Shown here one piece after another: positions 21,283 to 29,562 of a stretch of DNA of 39,362 bases (its first letter is position 1; each line of letters starts with the position of its first letter). The notes below the pieces were generated by a model. It did no database searches. It was given only the letters and a program-made list of their open reading frames with translations, and was not told the DNA's origin. A program made the translations under genes and the position numbers. The stretch lies in the NCBI GenBank assembly GCA_022562495.1, contig JADFPE010000009.1:1-39362 (forward strand), read 5' to 3'. The stretch comes from Acidobacteriota bacterium. Its GTDB lineage: Bacteria; Acidobacteriota; Vicinamibacteria; Vicinamibacterales; UBA8438.

Positions 21283-23841
21283 ATGAATGGATTGCAACCG
21301 GCTTCCGGCCGGGTCCCCGTCGTTCGAGCCCTGCTGGTCGCACTGGTCCCGCTCGTGCTCGCGGGCGGGGTGACATCGGTCATGGCGCAGGAGCGCCCGA
21401 CCATCGCGGAGAAGACCGAGGGGATGGAGGTGCTCGACGGCTTCTTCCCGATGTACTGGGACGGCGACGCCGGCACGCTCTGGATGAAGATCGCGCGGTT
21501 CGACAGCGACCTGCTCTACATCCGGTCGCTCGCCGCTGGGGTTGGTTCGAACGACATCGGGCTCGACCGGGGGCAGATCGGCGCTGCTGCGCTCGTGCGC
21601 TTCGAGCGGGTAGGGCCGAAGGTGCTGATGGTCCAGCCAAACCAGCGATTCCGCGTCGAGACCGACAATCCGGACGAGGTCCGGGCGCTCGAGGAGGCGT
21701 TCGCGACCTCGGTGCTCTGGGGCTTCACGGTCGAGGCCGAGACCGACGGGGCGGTGCTGGTCGACGTCACCCCGTTCGTGCTCCGAGATGCCCACGGCGC
21801 GGCCGACCGGTTGCCCGGCAGCTACCAGCTCGACGAGAGCCGCAGCGCCGTGTATCTGCCGCGGACCAAGGGGTTTCCGCAGAACACCGAGCTCGAGGCG
21901 ACGTTGACCTTCACCAGTGATGGGCGGGGGAGCGGGCCGGGGTTCGGCCGTGGCTCGATCCGGAGCGTGGCGCCGACGGCGCAGGCGGTGACGATGCGTC
22001 AGCATCACTCGTTCGTCGAGCTACCCGACGACGGCTACATCCCGCGCCCGTACGACCCGCGTGCCGGATACGGGGCGCTGAGCTACGACGACTACGGCAC
22101 GCCACTCGGTGAGCCGATGACCAAGCGATTCCTGCGGCGGCACCGTCTCGAGAAGCGGGACCCGACGGCCGCCGTCAGCGAGGCGGTCGAGCCGATCGTC
22201 TACTACCTCGACCGTGGTACGCCCGAACCGGTGCGCTCGGCGCTGCTCGAGGGTGCGCGCTGGTGGAATCAGGCCTTCGAGGCGGCCGGGTATCGCAACG
22301 CCTTCGAGGTCCGGATGATGCCGGAGGGCGCCGACAACCTCGACGTTCGGTACAACGTCATCCAGTGGGTCCATCGCTCGACCCGCGGCTGGAGCTACGG
22401 CAATTCGGTGACCGATCCGCGCACCGGCGAGATCATCAAGGGGCACGTGTCGCTCGGGTCGTTGCGTGTGCGTCAGGACTACCTGCTGGCCGAAGGGCTG
22501 CTGTCCCCGTACCTCGACGGCGACGAGGAGCCGGCCGAGCTGGCGGAGATGGCGCTGGCGCGAATCCGTCAGCTCTCCGCGCACGAGGTGGGGCACACCC
22601 TGGGTTTGGGGCATAACTACTATGCGAGCTCGAAGGGGCGAATCTCGGTGATGGACTATCCGCATCCGCTCGTCACGCTGAATCAGGACGGCGTCTTCGA
22701 CGTGTCGGATGCCTACGACGTTGGCATCGGGGCGTGGGACAAGGTGGCGATCACCTACGGCTATCAGGATTTCGCCGAGCGTGTGGATGCGCCGGCGGCG
22801 CTCGACAAGATGCTGACAGACGCGTGGGTCGAGGACATCCGCTACATGACCGGACAGGACACCGACGCCAACCCCCGGGTTCACATCTGGGCCAATGGGA
22901 CCGACCCGGCAGCCGAGCTGCACCGGATGATGGATGTGCGAGGCGCGGCACTCGCGCGGTTCGGGGAGGCCGCTGTCAGGAACGGCACGCCGCTGGCGCT
23001 GCTCGAAGAAGCGCTCGTGCCGCTCTTCCTGCACCACCGGTTCCAGATCGACGCCGCCGCGTCGACCCTCGGCGGACTCGATTACATCTACGCGATGCGG
23101 GGTGATGGGCGCGACCCGGTCAGCGTGATCCCGGCGATCGAACAGCGGGCGGCGCTGAGGGCCCTGATGCGGACGCTTCAGGCCGGGGAGCTGACGATCC
23201 CGGAGTCGGTGATCGACCTGATTCCGCCGCGTCCGGCCGGGTTTGGGCGCCATCGCGAGCTGTTCCCCCGCTTCACCGGCGCGATGTTCGACCGCGTGAC
23301 GCCGGCCATTGTCGTCGCCGACATGACCGTCGCGAACATCCTCCAGCCCGCGCGCTCGGCCCGTTTGGTCGAACAGCACGCCCTGGACGCCGCGGTTCCC
23401 GGTCTCGTCGAGGTGATCGACACCCTGGTCGAGACCACCTTCAATGTCCTGTCGTCAGATCGGTATGAGGTCGAGGTCCAGCGCGCGGTCCAGCGGGTCG
23501 TCGTGGACCGGCTGATCCGGCTGGCGTCGGTGGCGCCGATGGCGCAGGTGCGTGCGGTCTCCGCCTACTGGCTGGAGGATCTGGTCCACCGGATCACCGA
23601 GTCGACCGGACTTGGGGGGTGGCAGGCGCGGATCAACGACTCGACCGTCGGCGGGATGGAGGCGAGCGCGCATTTCGAGGCGCTGAGTCGTGACATCCTA
23701 CGCTTCCTCAACCGCCCGGGTGGCATCGTCGAACCGTGGGAGGCACCGGCGGTGCCGCCCGGGAGCCCGATCGGTGATCCGGCGCTGCGCTGGCTGCCGG
23801 AGCCGTTCTGCTCGGAGCCGTTTGTTGTCTCGGGGTGGTGA
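21283..23841 (+). CDS. Exported zinc-dependent metalloprotease
   Basis: This 852-residue protein has a signal peptide (RALLVALVPLVLAGGVTSVMAQ). Its domain order fits the DUF5118-DUF5117 metalloproteases of Bacteroidota and Acidobacteriota. An N-terminal region (FFPMYWDGDAGTLWMKIARF, ELEATLTF) is followed by a beta-rich part, then the catalytic domain with the zincin motif HEVGHTLGLGHN (His434, Glu435, His438, His444) and a downstream Met-turn candidate (SVMDYPHP). A ribosome-binding site GAAGGAGATC precedes ATG 21283. It should hydrolyse proteins outside the cytoplasm; the substrate is unknown. The upstream gap 21089-21282 includes a short palindrome, CGGGCCTGCAGGCCCG. Confidence 0.88.
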   Translation: MNGLQPASGRVPVVRALLVALVPLVLAGGVTSVMAQERPTIAEKTEGMEVLDGFFPMYWDGDAGTLWMKIARFDSDLLYIRSLAAGVGSNDIGLDRGQIGAAALVRFERVGPKVLMVQPNQRFRVETDNPDEVRALEEAFATSVLWGFTVEAETDGAVLVDVTPFVLRDAHGAADRLPGSYQLDESRSAVYLPRTKGFPQNTELEATLTFTSDGRGSGPGFGRGSIRSVAPTAQAVTMRQHHSFVELPDDGYIPRPYDPRAGYGALSYDDYGTPLGEPMTKRFLRRHRLEKRDPTAAVSEAVEPIVYYLDRGTPEPVRSALLEGARWWNQAFEAAGYRNAFEVRMMPEGADNLDVRYNVIQWVHRSTRGWSYGNSVTDPRTGEIIKGHVSLGSLRVRQDYLLAEGLLSPYLDGDEEPAELAEMALARIRQLSAHEVGHTLGLGHNYYASSKGRISVMDYPHPLVTLNQDGVFDVSDAYDVGIGAWDKVAITYGYQDFAERVDAPAALDKMLTDAWVEDIRYMTGQDTDANPRVHIWANGTDPAAELHRMMDVRGAALARFGEAAVRNGTPLALLEEALVPLFLHHRFQIDAAASTLGGLDYIYAMRGDGRDPVSVIPAIEQRAALRALMRTLQAGELTIPESVIDLIPPRPAGFGRHRELFPRFTGAMFDRVTPAIVVADMTVANILQPARSARLVEQHALDAAVPGLVEVIDTLVETTFNVLSSDRYEVEVQRAVQRVVVDRLIRLASVAPMAQVRAVSAYWLEDLVHRITESTGLGGWQARINDSTVGGMEASAHFEALSRDILRFLNRPGGIVEPWEAPAVPPGSPIGDPALRWLPEPFCSEPFVVSGW

Positions 23842-23886
23842 GGAGGGATTGAGACGCGTCGTCATGAGTCTTCACCGGATCCGTGT

Positions 23887-24084
23887 GTGACAGTGGGTGT
23901 CTTGCATGACAGCACGGTTAGCGACCGGGACGTCATGAGGAGGCGGGCGTCCGAGATCCGATCGGTTCGCCGTGACGTCGACCAGATCAGGCCGATCGGC
24001 ACCGCGCTCCGGCGGCTGGCCGAAGCGAGGAGGCGTGGGATGGCGTCGCCGGTCACGACCGGCACGATGCCCCCGGTCGGATGA
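23887..24084 (+). CDS. Possible small hypothetical protein
   Basis: A 65-codon frame with a basic, helix-prone sequence (RRRASEIRSVRRDVDQIRPIGTALRRLAEARRRG) fills most of the 267-bp gap between the metalloprotease and ABC ATPase genes. It has no convincing ribosome-binding site and resembles no family I know. GC bias can give such frames by chance, and it may be a gene remnant. Nothing else is visible in the gap. Confidence 0.2.
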   Translation: MTVGVLHDSTVSDRDVMRRRASEIRSVRRDVDQIRPIGTALRRLAEARRRGMASPVTTGTMPPVG

Positions 24085-24108
24085 CGGCTCCGGGTGCCCC
24101 GTGAGGCG

Positions 24109-24822
24109 ATGCCGACGCTTCAGGCACACGATCTGCGCCGGGTCTACGGCCGTGGTGACAGCCGTGTCGAGGCGCTGCGCGGTGTGAGCCTCGAAGTCGC
24201 GGCGGGCGAGTTCCTGGCCGTTGTCGGGCCGTCCGGCTGCGGCAAGACGACGCTGCTGCACCTGTGTGGCGGCATGGACCGGCCGACCGCCGGCACGGTT
24301 GCCGTCGATGGACTGGCGCTGGGGGACCTCGATGACGAAGCGCTGACCGGGCTGCGCCGCGAGCGTGTCGGGTTCGTCTTCCAGTTCTTCAACCTCCTGC
24401 CCACGCTCACCCTGGCCGAGAACATCGCGTTGCCGTTGCTGCTCGCGGGCGTCGCGCCGGCCGAGGGCGCGACCCGGGCGCGCGAAGGGGCCGAACGGGT
24501 GGGGTTGGGGCACCGTCTGGCCCATTTTCCTGCGCAGGTGTCTGGCGGTGAGCTGCAGCGGGCGGCGGTGGCGCGTGCGGTCATCCACGCGCCGGCCCTC
24601 CTCATCGCGGACGAGCCGACCGGCAACCTCGATACCGAGAGCGGGCAGCGTGTGCTGGAGGTCCTCCGCACCGTGCACCGAGAGACTGGTGTCGCGGTGC
24701 TGCTGGCCACCCACGACCCATTGATCGCCGGGACGGCTGACCGGGTACTGCGGATGCGCGACGGCGTTGAGGTGCCAGCAGTCCTGGGCGACAGTCCCGC
24801 GTCGCATCGAGAGCCGTCGTGA
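24109..24822 (+). CDS. ABC transporter ATP-binding protein (LolD/MacB type)
   Basis: This 237-residue ATPase has Walker A GPSGCGKTT (residues 40-48), the Q-loop FVFQFFNLLPTLT, signature VSGGELQR (near 146), Walker B LLIADEPTGNLD (near 165) and the H-loop LLATHD. LLPTLTxxEN is typical of the MacB/LolD subfamily, whose partners are FtsX-type permeases moving lipoproteins or peptides rather than classical solutes. The partner permease lies at 25654, beyond an inserted vapBC. ATG 24109 is preferred; GTG 24094 is an in-frame alternative. Confidence 0.9.
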   Translation: MPTLQAHDLRRVYGRGDSRVEALRGVSLEVAAGEFLAVVGPSGCGKTTLLHLCGGMDRPTAGTVAVDGLALGDLDDEALTGLRRERVGFVFQFFNLLPTLTLAENIALPLLLAGVAPAEGATRAREGAERVGLGHRLAHFPAQVSGGELQRAAVARAVIHAPALLIADEPTGNLDTESGQRVLEVLRTVHRETGVAVLLATHDPLIAGTADRVLRMRDGVEVPAVLGDSPASHREPS

Positions 24823-24837
24823 TCAGGGCCGCGTCCG

Positions 24838-24932
24838 TCTGGCCAGGCGCGACGAGGGAGCCGATTGGGACAGTTGTGACCGCGGAGCAACGCAGACAGC
24901 CGGGATGCGGCGCCCTTCGGCAGGCTCAGGGC
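24838..24932 (+). repeat. Interspersed repeat copy B plus a GCCCTTCGGCAGGCTCAGGGC element
   Basis: Bases 24838-24910 read CTGGCCAGGCGCGACGAGG, then GTGACCGCGGAGCAACGCAG and AGCCGGGATGCGGCGCC, the best-preserved copy of the family also seen at 1641, 18194, 31443 and 37971. It is directly followed by a 21-bp imperfect palindrome (24912-24932), a sequence seen in many GC-rich genomes. The pair sits between the ABC ATPase and vapC, at one edge of the apparent vapBC insertion. Confidence 0.65.
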
Positions 24933-24961
24933 GTCCAGAGTGCGTCGGGGGGCGCCGCAGG

Positions 24962-25354
24962 CTATTGGCTGCCGCGGTATGTCTCGAGCAGGCCGAGACG
25001 CGCCATCCGGTCGAAGTCGCCGTCGAGCGACCACAGTGGAAGCTGGCGGTCGACAGCGATCGCCCCGATGAGCAGATCCGCCACACCGAACCGATGCCCG
25101 CGTTTGCCCGCCCGCTCCACCCACTCGTCGATACGCGTCCAGGTCGCGTCGACCGGCAGGTACACGGGCAGGCCGGACAGCGCGCGGCGCAGGCCCGGTC
25201 GGTCGGTCCGCGACGCGCCACAGAGGAGCTCGACCCGCACCGGCACGGCAAGGCCGACCGCATCGCGATCCAACAGCTCCGTCAAGTGCTCGGCCTGCCG
25301 CGAGCGGCGGTCGCGAAAGGCCGCGATCCAGACCGACGTGTCCACGCAGATCAT
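24962..25354 (-). CDS. VapC-type PIN-domain ribonuclease toxin
   Basis: This 130-residue PIN-domain protein has the acidic metal site visible: Asp5 (CVDTSVWI), Glu42 ([10 protein letters not shown]), Asp93 ([10 protein letters not shown]) and Asp111/Asp113 ([11 protein letters not shown]). VapC toxins are Mg2+-dependent RNases that cut tRNA or rRNA and are blocked by VapB. The gene starts 12 bp after the antitoxin gene. The pair is transcribed against the flanking ABC transporter genes. Confidence 0.9.
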   Translation of the reverse strand: MICVDTSVWIAAFRDRRSRQAEHLTELLDRDAVGLAVPVRVELLCGASRTDRPGLRRALSGLPVYLPVDATWTRIDEWVERAGKRGHRFGVADLLIGAIAVDRQLPLWSLDGDFDRMARLGLLETYRGSQ

Positions 25355-25366
25355 CTGGGTAACCGG

Positions 25367-25567
25367 TCAGCGACGTGGCCGACGTCTCGATCTGGCCGTG
25401 TCGACGTCGAGTGTGATCGCACCCATGAGCTCCTTGAGCTCGTCAACACGCTTCCGGCGGATCAGCTCGCGCAGGGACAGCACCACCGTGTCGGTTTTTG
25501 ACTTGAAACCGAGGATCCGCTGCGCTTCTTCAATCAAACCGTCGGGTACGTCCAACGTCGTCCGCAT
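25367..25567 (-). CDS. VapB-type antitoxin
   Basis: This 66-residue protein starts MRTTLDVPDGLIEEAQRILG, a ribbon-helix-helix-like segment of the VapB/DUF2191 type. It continues with KSKTDTVVLSLRELIRRKRVDELKELMG and ends in a basic tail. The N-terminus should bind operator DNA as a dimer and the C-terminal helix should mask VapC. The start ATG 25567 fits a promoter 7 nt upstream. The AT-rich upstream DNA contrasts with the GC-rich surroundings, supporting acquisition of the module. Confidence 0.85.
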   Translation of the reverse strand: MRTTLDVPDGLIEEAQRILGFKSKTDTVVLSLRELIRRKRVDELKELMGAITLDVDTARSRRRPRR

Positions 25568-25574
25568 ATTATTT

Positions 25575-25630
25575 AGCCTATGTTGTATGCTTCCACACGT
25601 CAATATATGGCCTTGTATTATGCAATGCGG
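25575..25630 (-). promoter_or_regulatory. AT-rich vapBC promoter/operator region
   Basis: On the minus strand TTGACG (25598-25603) and TAGGCT (25575-25580) are 17 bp apart, with the vapB ATG 7 nt after the -10. The short inverted repeat GCATA (25564-25568)/TATGC (25586-25590) overlaps the -10 and may be the VapB operator. The stretch 25565-25620 is the most AT-rich DNA in the window and separates vapB from the permease gene. Confidence 0.5.
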
Positions 25631-25653
25631 CTGATCTTCCGACGGCTTTCTCG

Positions 25654-28233
25654 GTGACGCTCTTCCGCCAGTTCATCGTGCGGGCGCTGCTGCGCGATCG
25701 GGCACGCACCGTGGTCACCCTCGTCGGGCTGACGCTCGGCGTGGCTGTCGTCGTGGCGATCCGGCTCGCCAATGCCAGTTCGATCCGCGGATTCGAGACT
25801 GCGCTCGACGTCGTGGCCGGCAAGACCTCGCTCGAGATCGTCGGTGCCGGCGTCGGGGTGCCCGAGACGCAGTTGGTCCTCCTCGGCTGGCTGCGCGACT
25901 ATGGGCGGGTCAGTCCGGTGATCGACCGCACCGCCCGGGTCCGGGCGCCGGACGGGACCGAGTACCCGGTACGCGTGCTGGGTGTCGACGTGCTGCGCGA
26001 CCTGCCGTTCCGCGAGTACCGGTTGGTGCGGTTCGCGCAGGATGGCCGGGAGCCGCGGCCGCAGGAGCTGCTGGCGCTGTTGCTCGACCCGGCGTCGGTG
26101 GTGCTCACCGAACGGTTCGCCGGACGTCATGCGATCGACCTCGACACGCCGGTGCAGCTGATCATCGGCGACCGGGTTCACGACGCCGTCGTGCGTGGCC
26201 TGCTGCTCGATGAGGGACCGGCGCGTCTGGTGGACGGACAGCTGGCCCTGATGGACATCGCGACGGCGCAGCTGGTGTTCGACCGTCTGGGATGGGTGGA
26301 CCGCGTGGAGATCCAGCTGTTCGATCCCGAGACGATCGACGCAGCCGAGGAGGCGATTGGGGCGCGGCTGCCGGACGGGTTGCGGGTGCAGCGCCCGGCG
26401 CAGCGGGGCCGGCAGGTCGAGCAGATGCTTGCCGCGTTTCACTTCAACCTGACGGCGCTGTCCTACATGGCTCTGGTCGTCGGGCTGTTTCTTGTCTACA
26501 ACACGGTCGCGGTGTCGGTCATCACGCGTCGTCGCGAGATCGGGACCCTCCGTGCCCTCGGCGCGACGCGCGGTCTGGTGCGTCGGCTCTTTCTCGGGGA
26601 AGCCGCGTTGCTGGCGATGGTGGGCGCCGGTCTGGGTCTGCCGGCCGGGTGGCTGCTCGCGCGGGTGGCGGTACGGCTGACGTCGACGACCGTCAACGCG
26701 CTCTACATCACGTCGGCCGCCACCGTGCCGGCGCTCGGTCCCGGCGATCTGCTGCTCGCGTGCGCCGTCGCCATCCCGCTGGCGCTGGCTGGGGCGGCGA
26801 TTCCGGCGGCGGAGGCGGCTGGAGTCACACCGATCGCGGCGGTGCGGGAGGTCGACCGGTTCGTCCCGGACCGCCGCGTCCCGCGCCGTTCCGCCGCGCT
26901 GGCGGCGCTGCTGTTCGGTGCCGGGTGGTGGCTGTCGACGCAGGAGGCGGTCGGCGGGTTGCCGGTCTTCGGGCTAGGCGCGGCCCTGGCGGTCGTGTTC
27001 GGTGCGGCGGCGCTGGTGCCGGCCCTGCTCGAGCTGCTCCGGCGGGTCGGGCGTGCGACCCTCGGCCGGTGGTTCGGCGTGGAAGGCCTGTTGGCGCACG
27101 CCAACCTGTCTGCCTCGGTTTCACGGCTGGCGGTGTCGGTGTCGGCGCTGGTGGTCAGCCTTGCGATGCTGGTGGCCATTGCCATCATGGTCGGCAGCTT
27201 TCGCGAGACGGTGGCCTACTGGGTCGGGCAGACGTTGCAGGGCGACCTCTTCGTGGCGACGGCGGACCGGGCACCCCTCGGCCCTGCGGTGACCATCTCG
27301 GCAGCCACCGAGCGACGCATCGCGGCCCATCCCGCCGTCGCCGCGCTCGACCGGTTTAGCAACGTGGACCTGCCGTATGGACCGGACGATGACCTGATCA
27401 TCCTGGGTGCTGGAGACTTCGAGGTACTGCTCGAGTACGGGGGACTCCTGTTCAAGACCCCGACGGACGGGCGCGTCGCCATGCGCCGCGCGGTTGGCGC
27501 CGATGCCGTGGTGGTGTCTGAGAGCTTCGCGATCAAGCACGACGTGGCGGTGGACGACCGCATCGAGCTCGACACCGTGCAGGGTGTCCGGCCCTTCCGA
27601 GTGGCCGCCGTCTACTACGACTACTCGAGTGATCGGGGCCTCGTGGTCATGGACCGGACGACGTTCACGCGCCACTACGGCGCGCAGCGGCCCATCGGGC
27701 TGACCCTCTATCTCGAGCCGGATGCCGATCCCGAGGTCGTCCGGGAGGAGCTGCTGGCGGGGGTCGGCCCCGACCACCGGTTGTTCATTCGCACCAACGC
27801 GGCGCTGCGGGCAGAGGTGCTGCGGATCTTCGACGCGACGTTCGCCATCACCTACGCGCTCGAGGCGATCGCGATCTTCGTGGCCATCATCGGGGTGGCC
27901 GCCACATTGGTGACGCTGACCCTGGAGCGCCGCCGCGAGCTGGCGATGTTGCGGCTGGTCGGCGCCGGTCGCGGCCAGATACGGCGCATGGTGGTGATCG
28001 AAGCGGCGATACTGGGGATGCTCAGCCAGGGTCTCGGTCTGCCGGTCGGCGTCGTGCTGTCGCTGATCCTGATTTATGTGGTCAACGTGCAGAGCTTCGG
28101 CTGGACCATCCAGTTTCACCTGCCGCTCGGGTTCCTGGCGCAGTCGACACTGCTGATCGCGGTGACGACGGCGCTGGCCGGGTTGTATCCGGCCCGCATC
28201 GCGACACGGCTCACAGAGGGAGGAGAGCGGTGA
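25654..28233 (+). CDS. ABC transporter permease, FtsX/LolCE type (double MacB-like)
   Basis: This 859-residue membrane protein has TM1 at about 17-35 (TVVTLVGLTLGVAVVVAIRLA), a large extracytoplasmic MacB_PCD-like part, then three TMs at about 270-380 including VITRRREIGTLRALGATR. A further pair of TMs follows near 415-460, and then a second copy of the same plan (TM near 490-520, extracytoplasmic part, three TMs from about 730 to the end with LERRRELAMLRLVGAGR). This is the fused layout of the larger FtsX-like permeases. The GTG 25654 start is inferred; an 11-codon frame from ATG 25625 overlaps it. With the ATPase at 24109 and the CrtC/AttH-like gene overlapping at 28230, it resembles AttEFGH-type systems. 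Confidence 0.87.
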   Translation: MTLFRQFIVRALLRDRARTVVTLVGLTLGVAVVVAIRLANASSIRGFETALDVVAGKTSLEIVGAGVGVPETQLVLLGWLRDYGRVSPVIDRTARVRAPDGTEYPVRVLGVDVLRDLPFREYRLVRFAQDGREPRPQELLALLLDPASVVLTERFAGRHAIDLDTPVQLIIGDRVHDAVVRGLLLDEGPARLVDGQLALMDIATAQLVFDRLGWVDRVEIQLFDPETIDAAEEAIGARLPDGLRVQRPAQRGRQVEQMLAAFHFNLTALSYMALVVGLFLVYNTVAVSVITRRREIGTLRALGATRGLVRRLFLGEAALLAMVGAGLGLPAGWLLARVAVRLTSTTVNALYITSAATVPALGPGDLLLACAVAIPLALAGAAIPAAEAAGVTPIAAVREVDRFVPDRRVPRRSAALAALLFGAGWWLSTQEAVGGLPVFGLGAALAVVFGAAALVPALLELLRRVGRATLGRWFGVEGLLAHANLSASVSRLAVSVSALVVSLAMLVAIAIMVGSFRETVAYWVGQTLQGDLFVATADRAPLGPAVTISAATERRIAAHPAVAALDRFSNVDLPYGPDDDLIILGAGDFEVLLEYGGLLFKTPTDGRVAMRRAVGADAVVVSESFAIKHDVAVDDRIELDTVQGVRPFRVAAVYYDYSSDRGLVVMDRTTFTRHYGAQRPIGLTLYLEPDADPEVVREELLAGVGPDHRLFIRTNAALRAEVLRIFDATFAITYALEAIAIFVAIIGVAATLVTLTLERRRELAMLRLVGAGRGQIRRMVVIEAAILGMLSQGLGLPVGVVLSLILIYVVNVQSFGWTIQFHLPLGFLAQSTLLIAVTTALAGLYPARIATRLTEGGER

Positions 28234-29405
28234 GACGGCGAGGAGACAGGAGACAGGAGACAGGAGGCAGGAGACGGGCGCGCCTGCTGCGTGGCTGCGT
28301 CGTCGCGGTGCTGGTCTGGCATGGGGCGCTGTCGGGGCCGCAGAGCCAGGCAGGGGGACAGCGAACGAAGGATGGGTGGCGGCAGGCTGAGACCGGCTAC
28401 ACGCTGCAGTTTCCGCGGGACCACGGGAATCATCCCGACTACCGAATCGAGTGGTGGTATTACACAGGCAACGTGTCGTCCGACGATGGTCGCCGGTTCG
28501 GCTACCAGGTGACCTTCTTCAGGATCGGAATCGATCCCGCTCCGGCGAACCCGTCGCGCTGGGCGGTTCGCGACCTGTTCATGGCGCACCTGGCCCTCAC
28601 CGACATCGGAGCCGGGCGGCAGCTGATGGCCGAGCGGATCGACCGGGGCAGCGTCGGGTGGGCCGGGGCCCGCGCCGGGACGCTCGACGTGTGGAACGGC
28701 GACTGGCGCGTCGAGCTCGACGGCACGACCCATCGGCTGCGGGCGGTCGACCGGGCGTTCGGTGTCGATCTGCGTCTCGAGCCCGGCAAAGGGACGACGG
28801 TCCACGGGGAGGACGGGCTCAGTCGCAAAGGGGCCCAGGTCGGCAATGCCTCCTACTACTACTCGATGACACGGATGCCGACGAGCGGACACCTGGTGGT
28901 CGACGGCGAGACGGTCGCCGTGACCGGCACGAGCTGGATGGACCACGAGTTCGGTACCACGTTTCTCGAGGCCTCACAGGTGGGCTGGGACTGGTTCTCG
29001 CTGCAGCTCGACGATGGCTCGGACCTGATGCTGTTTCAGCTGCGTCGCGCCGACGGCGCGTCGGACCCCCACTCGGCCGGCACCTGGGTGGACGCGGCCG
29101 GCGTCGCGACACCCCTGGGTGCCGGCGAGTTCACGCTCGTGCCCGGTCGGCGCTGGTCGTCGCCGTCGAGTGACGCCGTGTATCCGGTGCAGTGGCGCGT
29201 CGAGGTGCCGGGTCGCGCGGCGCATCTCGATATCTCGGCGGTCGTCGATGCGCAGGAGCTGAATACGCCTGCCTCGACCGGGGTCACCTACTGGGAGGGG
29301 GCGGTGACGGTCAGCGGGCAGGTCGGCGGCCGCGCCGTCAGCGGCCGCGGATATCTCGAGATGACCGGGTACGCCGGACCGCCGATGAGCGAGCTGTTTC
29401 GATAA
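28230..29405 (+). CDS. CrtC/AttH-like lipocalin-fold hydrolase, exported
   Basis: This 391-residue protein overlaps the permease stop as GTGA (28230-28233). After a basic N-terminus and a hydrophobic stretch (LLRGCVVAVLVWHGALSG) comes the family core (carotenoid 1,2-hydratase/AttH, PF07143): HPDYRIEWWYYTGNV, FGYQVTFFRIGI, MAHLALTDIG, YYYSMTRMPTSG, GTSWMDHEFGTTFL and DWFSLQLDDGSDLMLFQLR. The first 15 or so codons are built from five copies of a heptanucleotide (28241-28275) whose count affects the reading frame. Similar genes are coupled to ABC export systems of the AttEFGH type. The enzymatic activity is not established. Confidence 0.8.
   Translation: MRRRGDRRQETGGRRRARLLRGCVVAVLVWHGALSGPQSQAGGQRTKDGWRQAETGYTLQFPRDHGNHPDYRIEWWYYTGNVSSDDGRRFGYQVTFFRIGIDPAPANPSRWAVRDLFMAHLALTDIGAGRQLMAERIDRGSVGWAGARAGTLDVWNGDWRVELDGTTHRLRAVDRAFGVDLRLEPGKGTTVHGEDGLSRKGAQVGNASYYYSMTRMPTSGHLVVDGETVAVTGTSWMDHEFGTTFLEASQVGWDWFSLQLDDGSDLMLFQLRRADGASDPHSAGTWVDAAGVATPLGAGEFTLVPGRRWSSPSSDAVYPVQWRVEVPGRAAHLDISAVVDAQELNTPASTGVTYWEGAVTVSGQVGGRAVSGRGYLEMTGYAGPPMSELFR
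28241..28275 (+). repeat. Heptanucleotide tandem repeat (AGGAGAC)5
   Basis: Five 7-bp units lie in tandem, four identical (AGGAGAC) and one AGGAGGC, starting 11 bp after the GTG start of the CrtC/AttH-like gene. A gain or loss of one unit would change the frame. Related units occur at 35334-35382 and, reversed, at 36905-36925. Confidence 0.85.
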
Positions 29406-29562
29406 ATATCCAGCAAACTCCTGAAGCACGACAGCCTGCTGGTTGCGGGCTTTGGGCGTCAGGCTGTGGGCGGCGCTCTCCAGGTGCTCGGCTCGTACGA
29501 AGAGCGTCAGGCCGCTCCGAACGAAGGGGAGTAATATAGCGGCGTGTGAGAGGAGCGTGCCA

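Noticed and set aside
25625-25657. An 11-codon frame (MRLIFRRLSR) overlapping the permease GTG
   Set aside because: It could be a coupled leader, but it is too short to support and has no clear ribosome-binding site. It may only show a shifted permease N-terminus.
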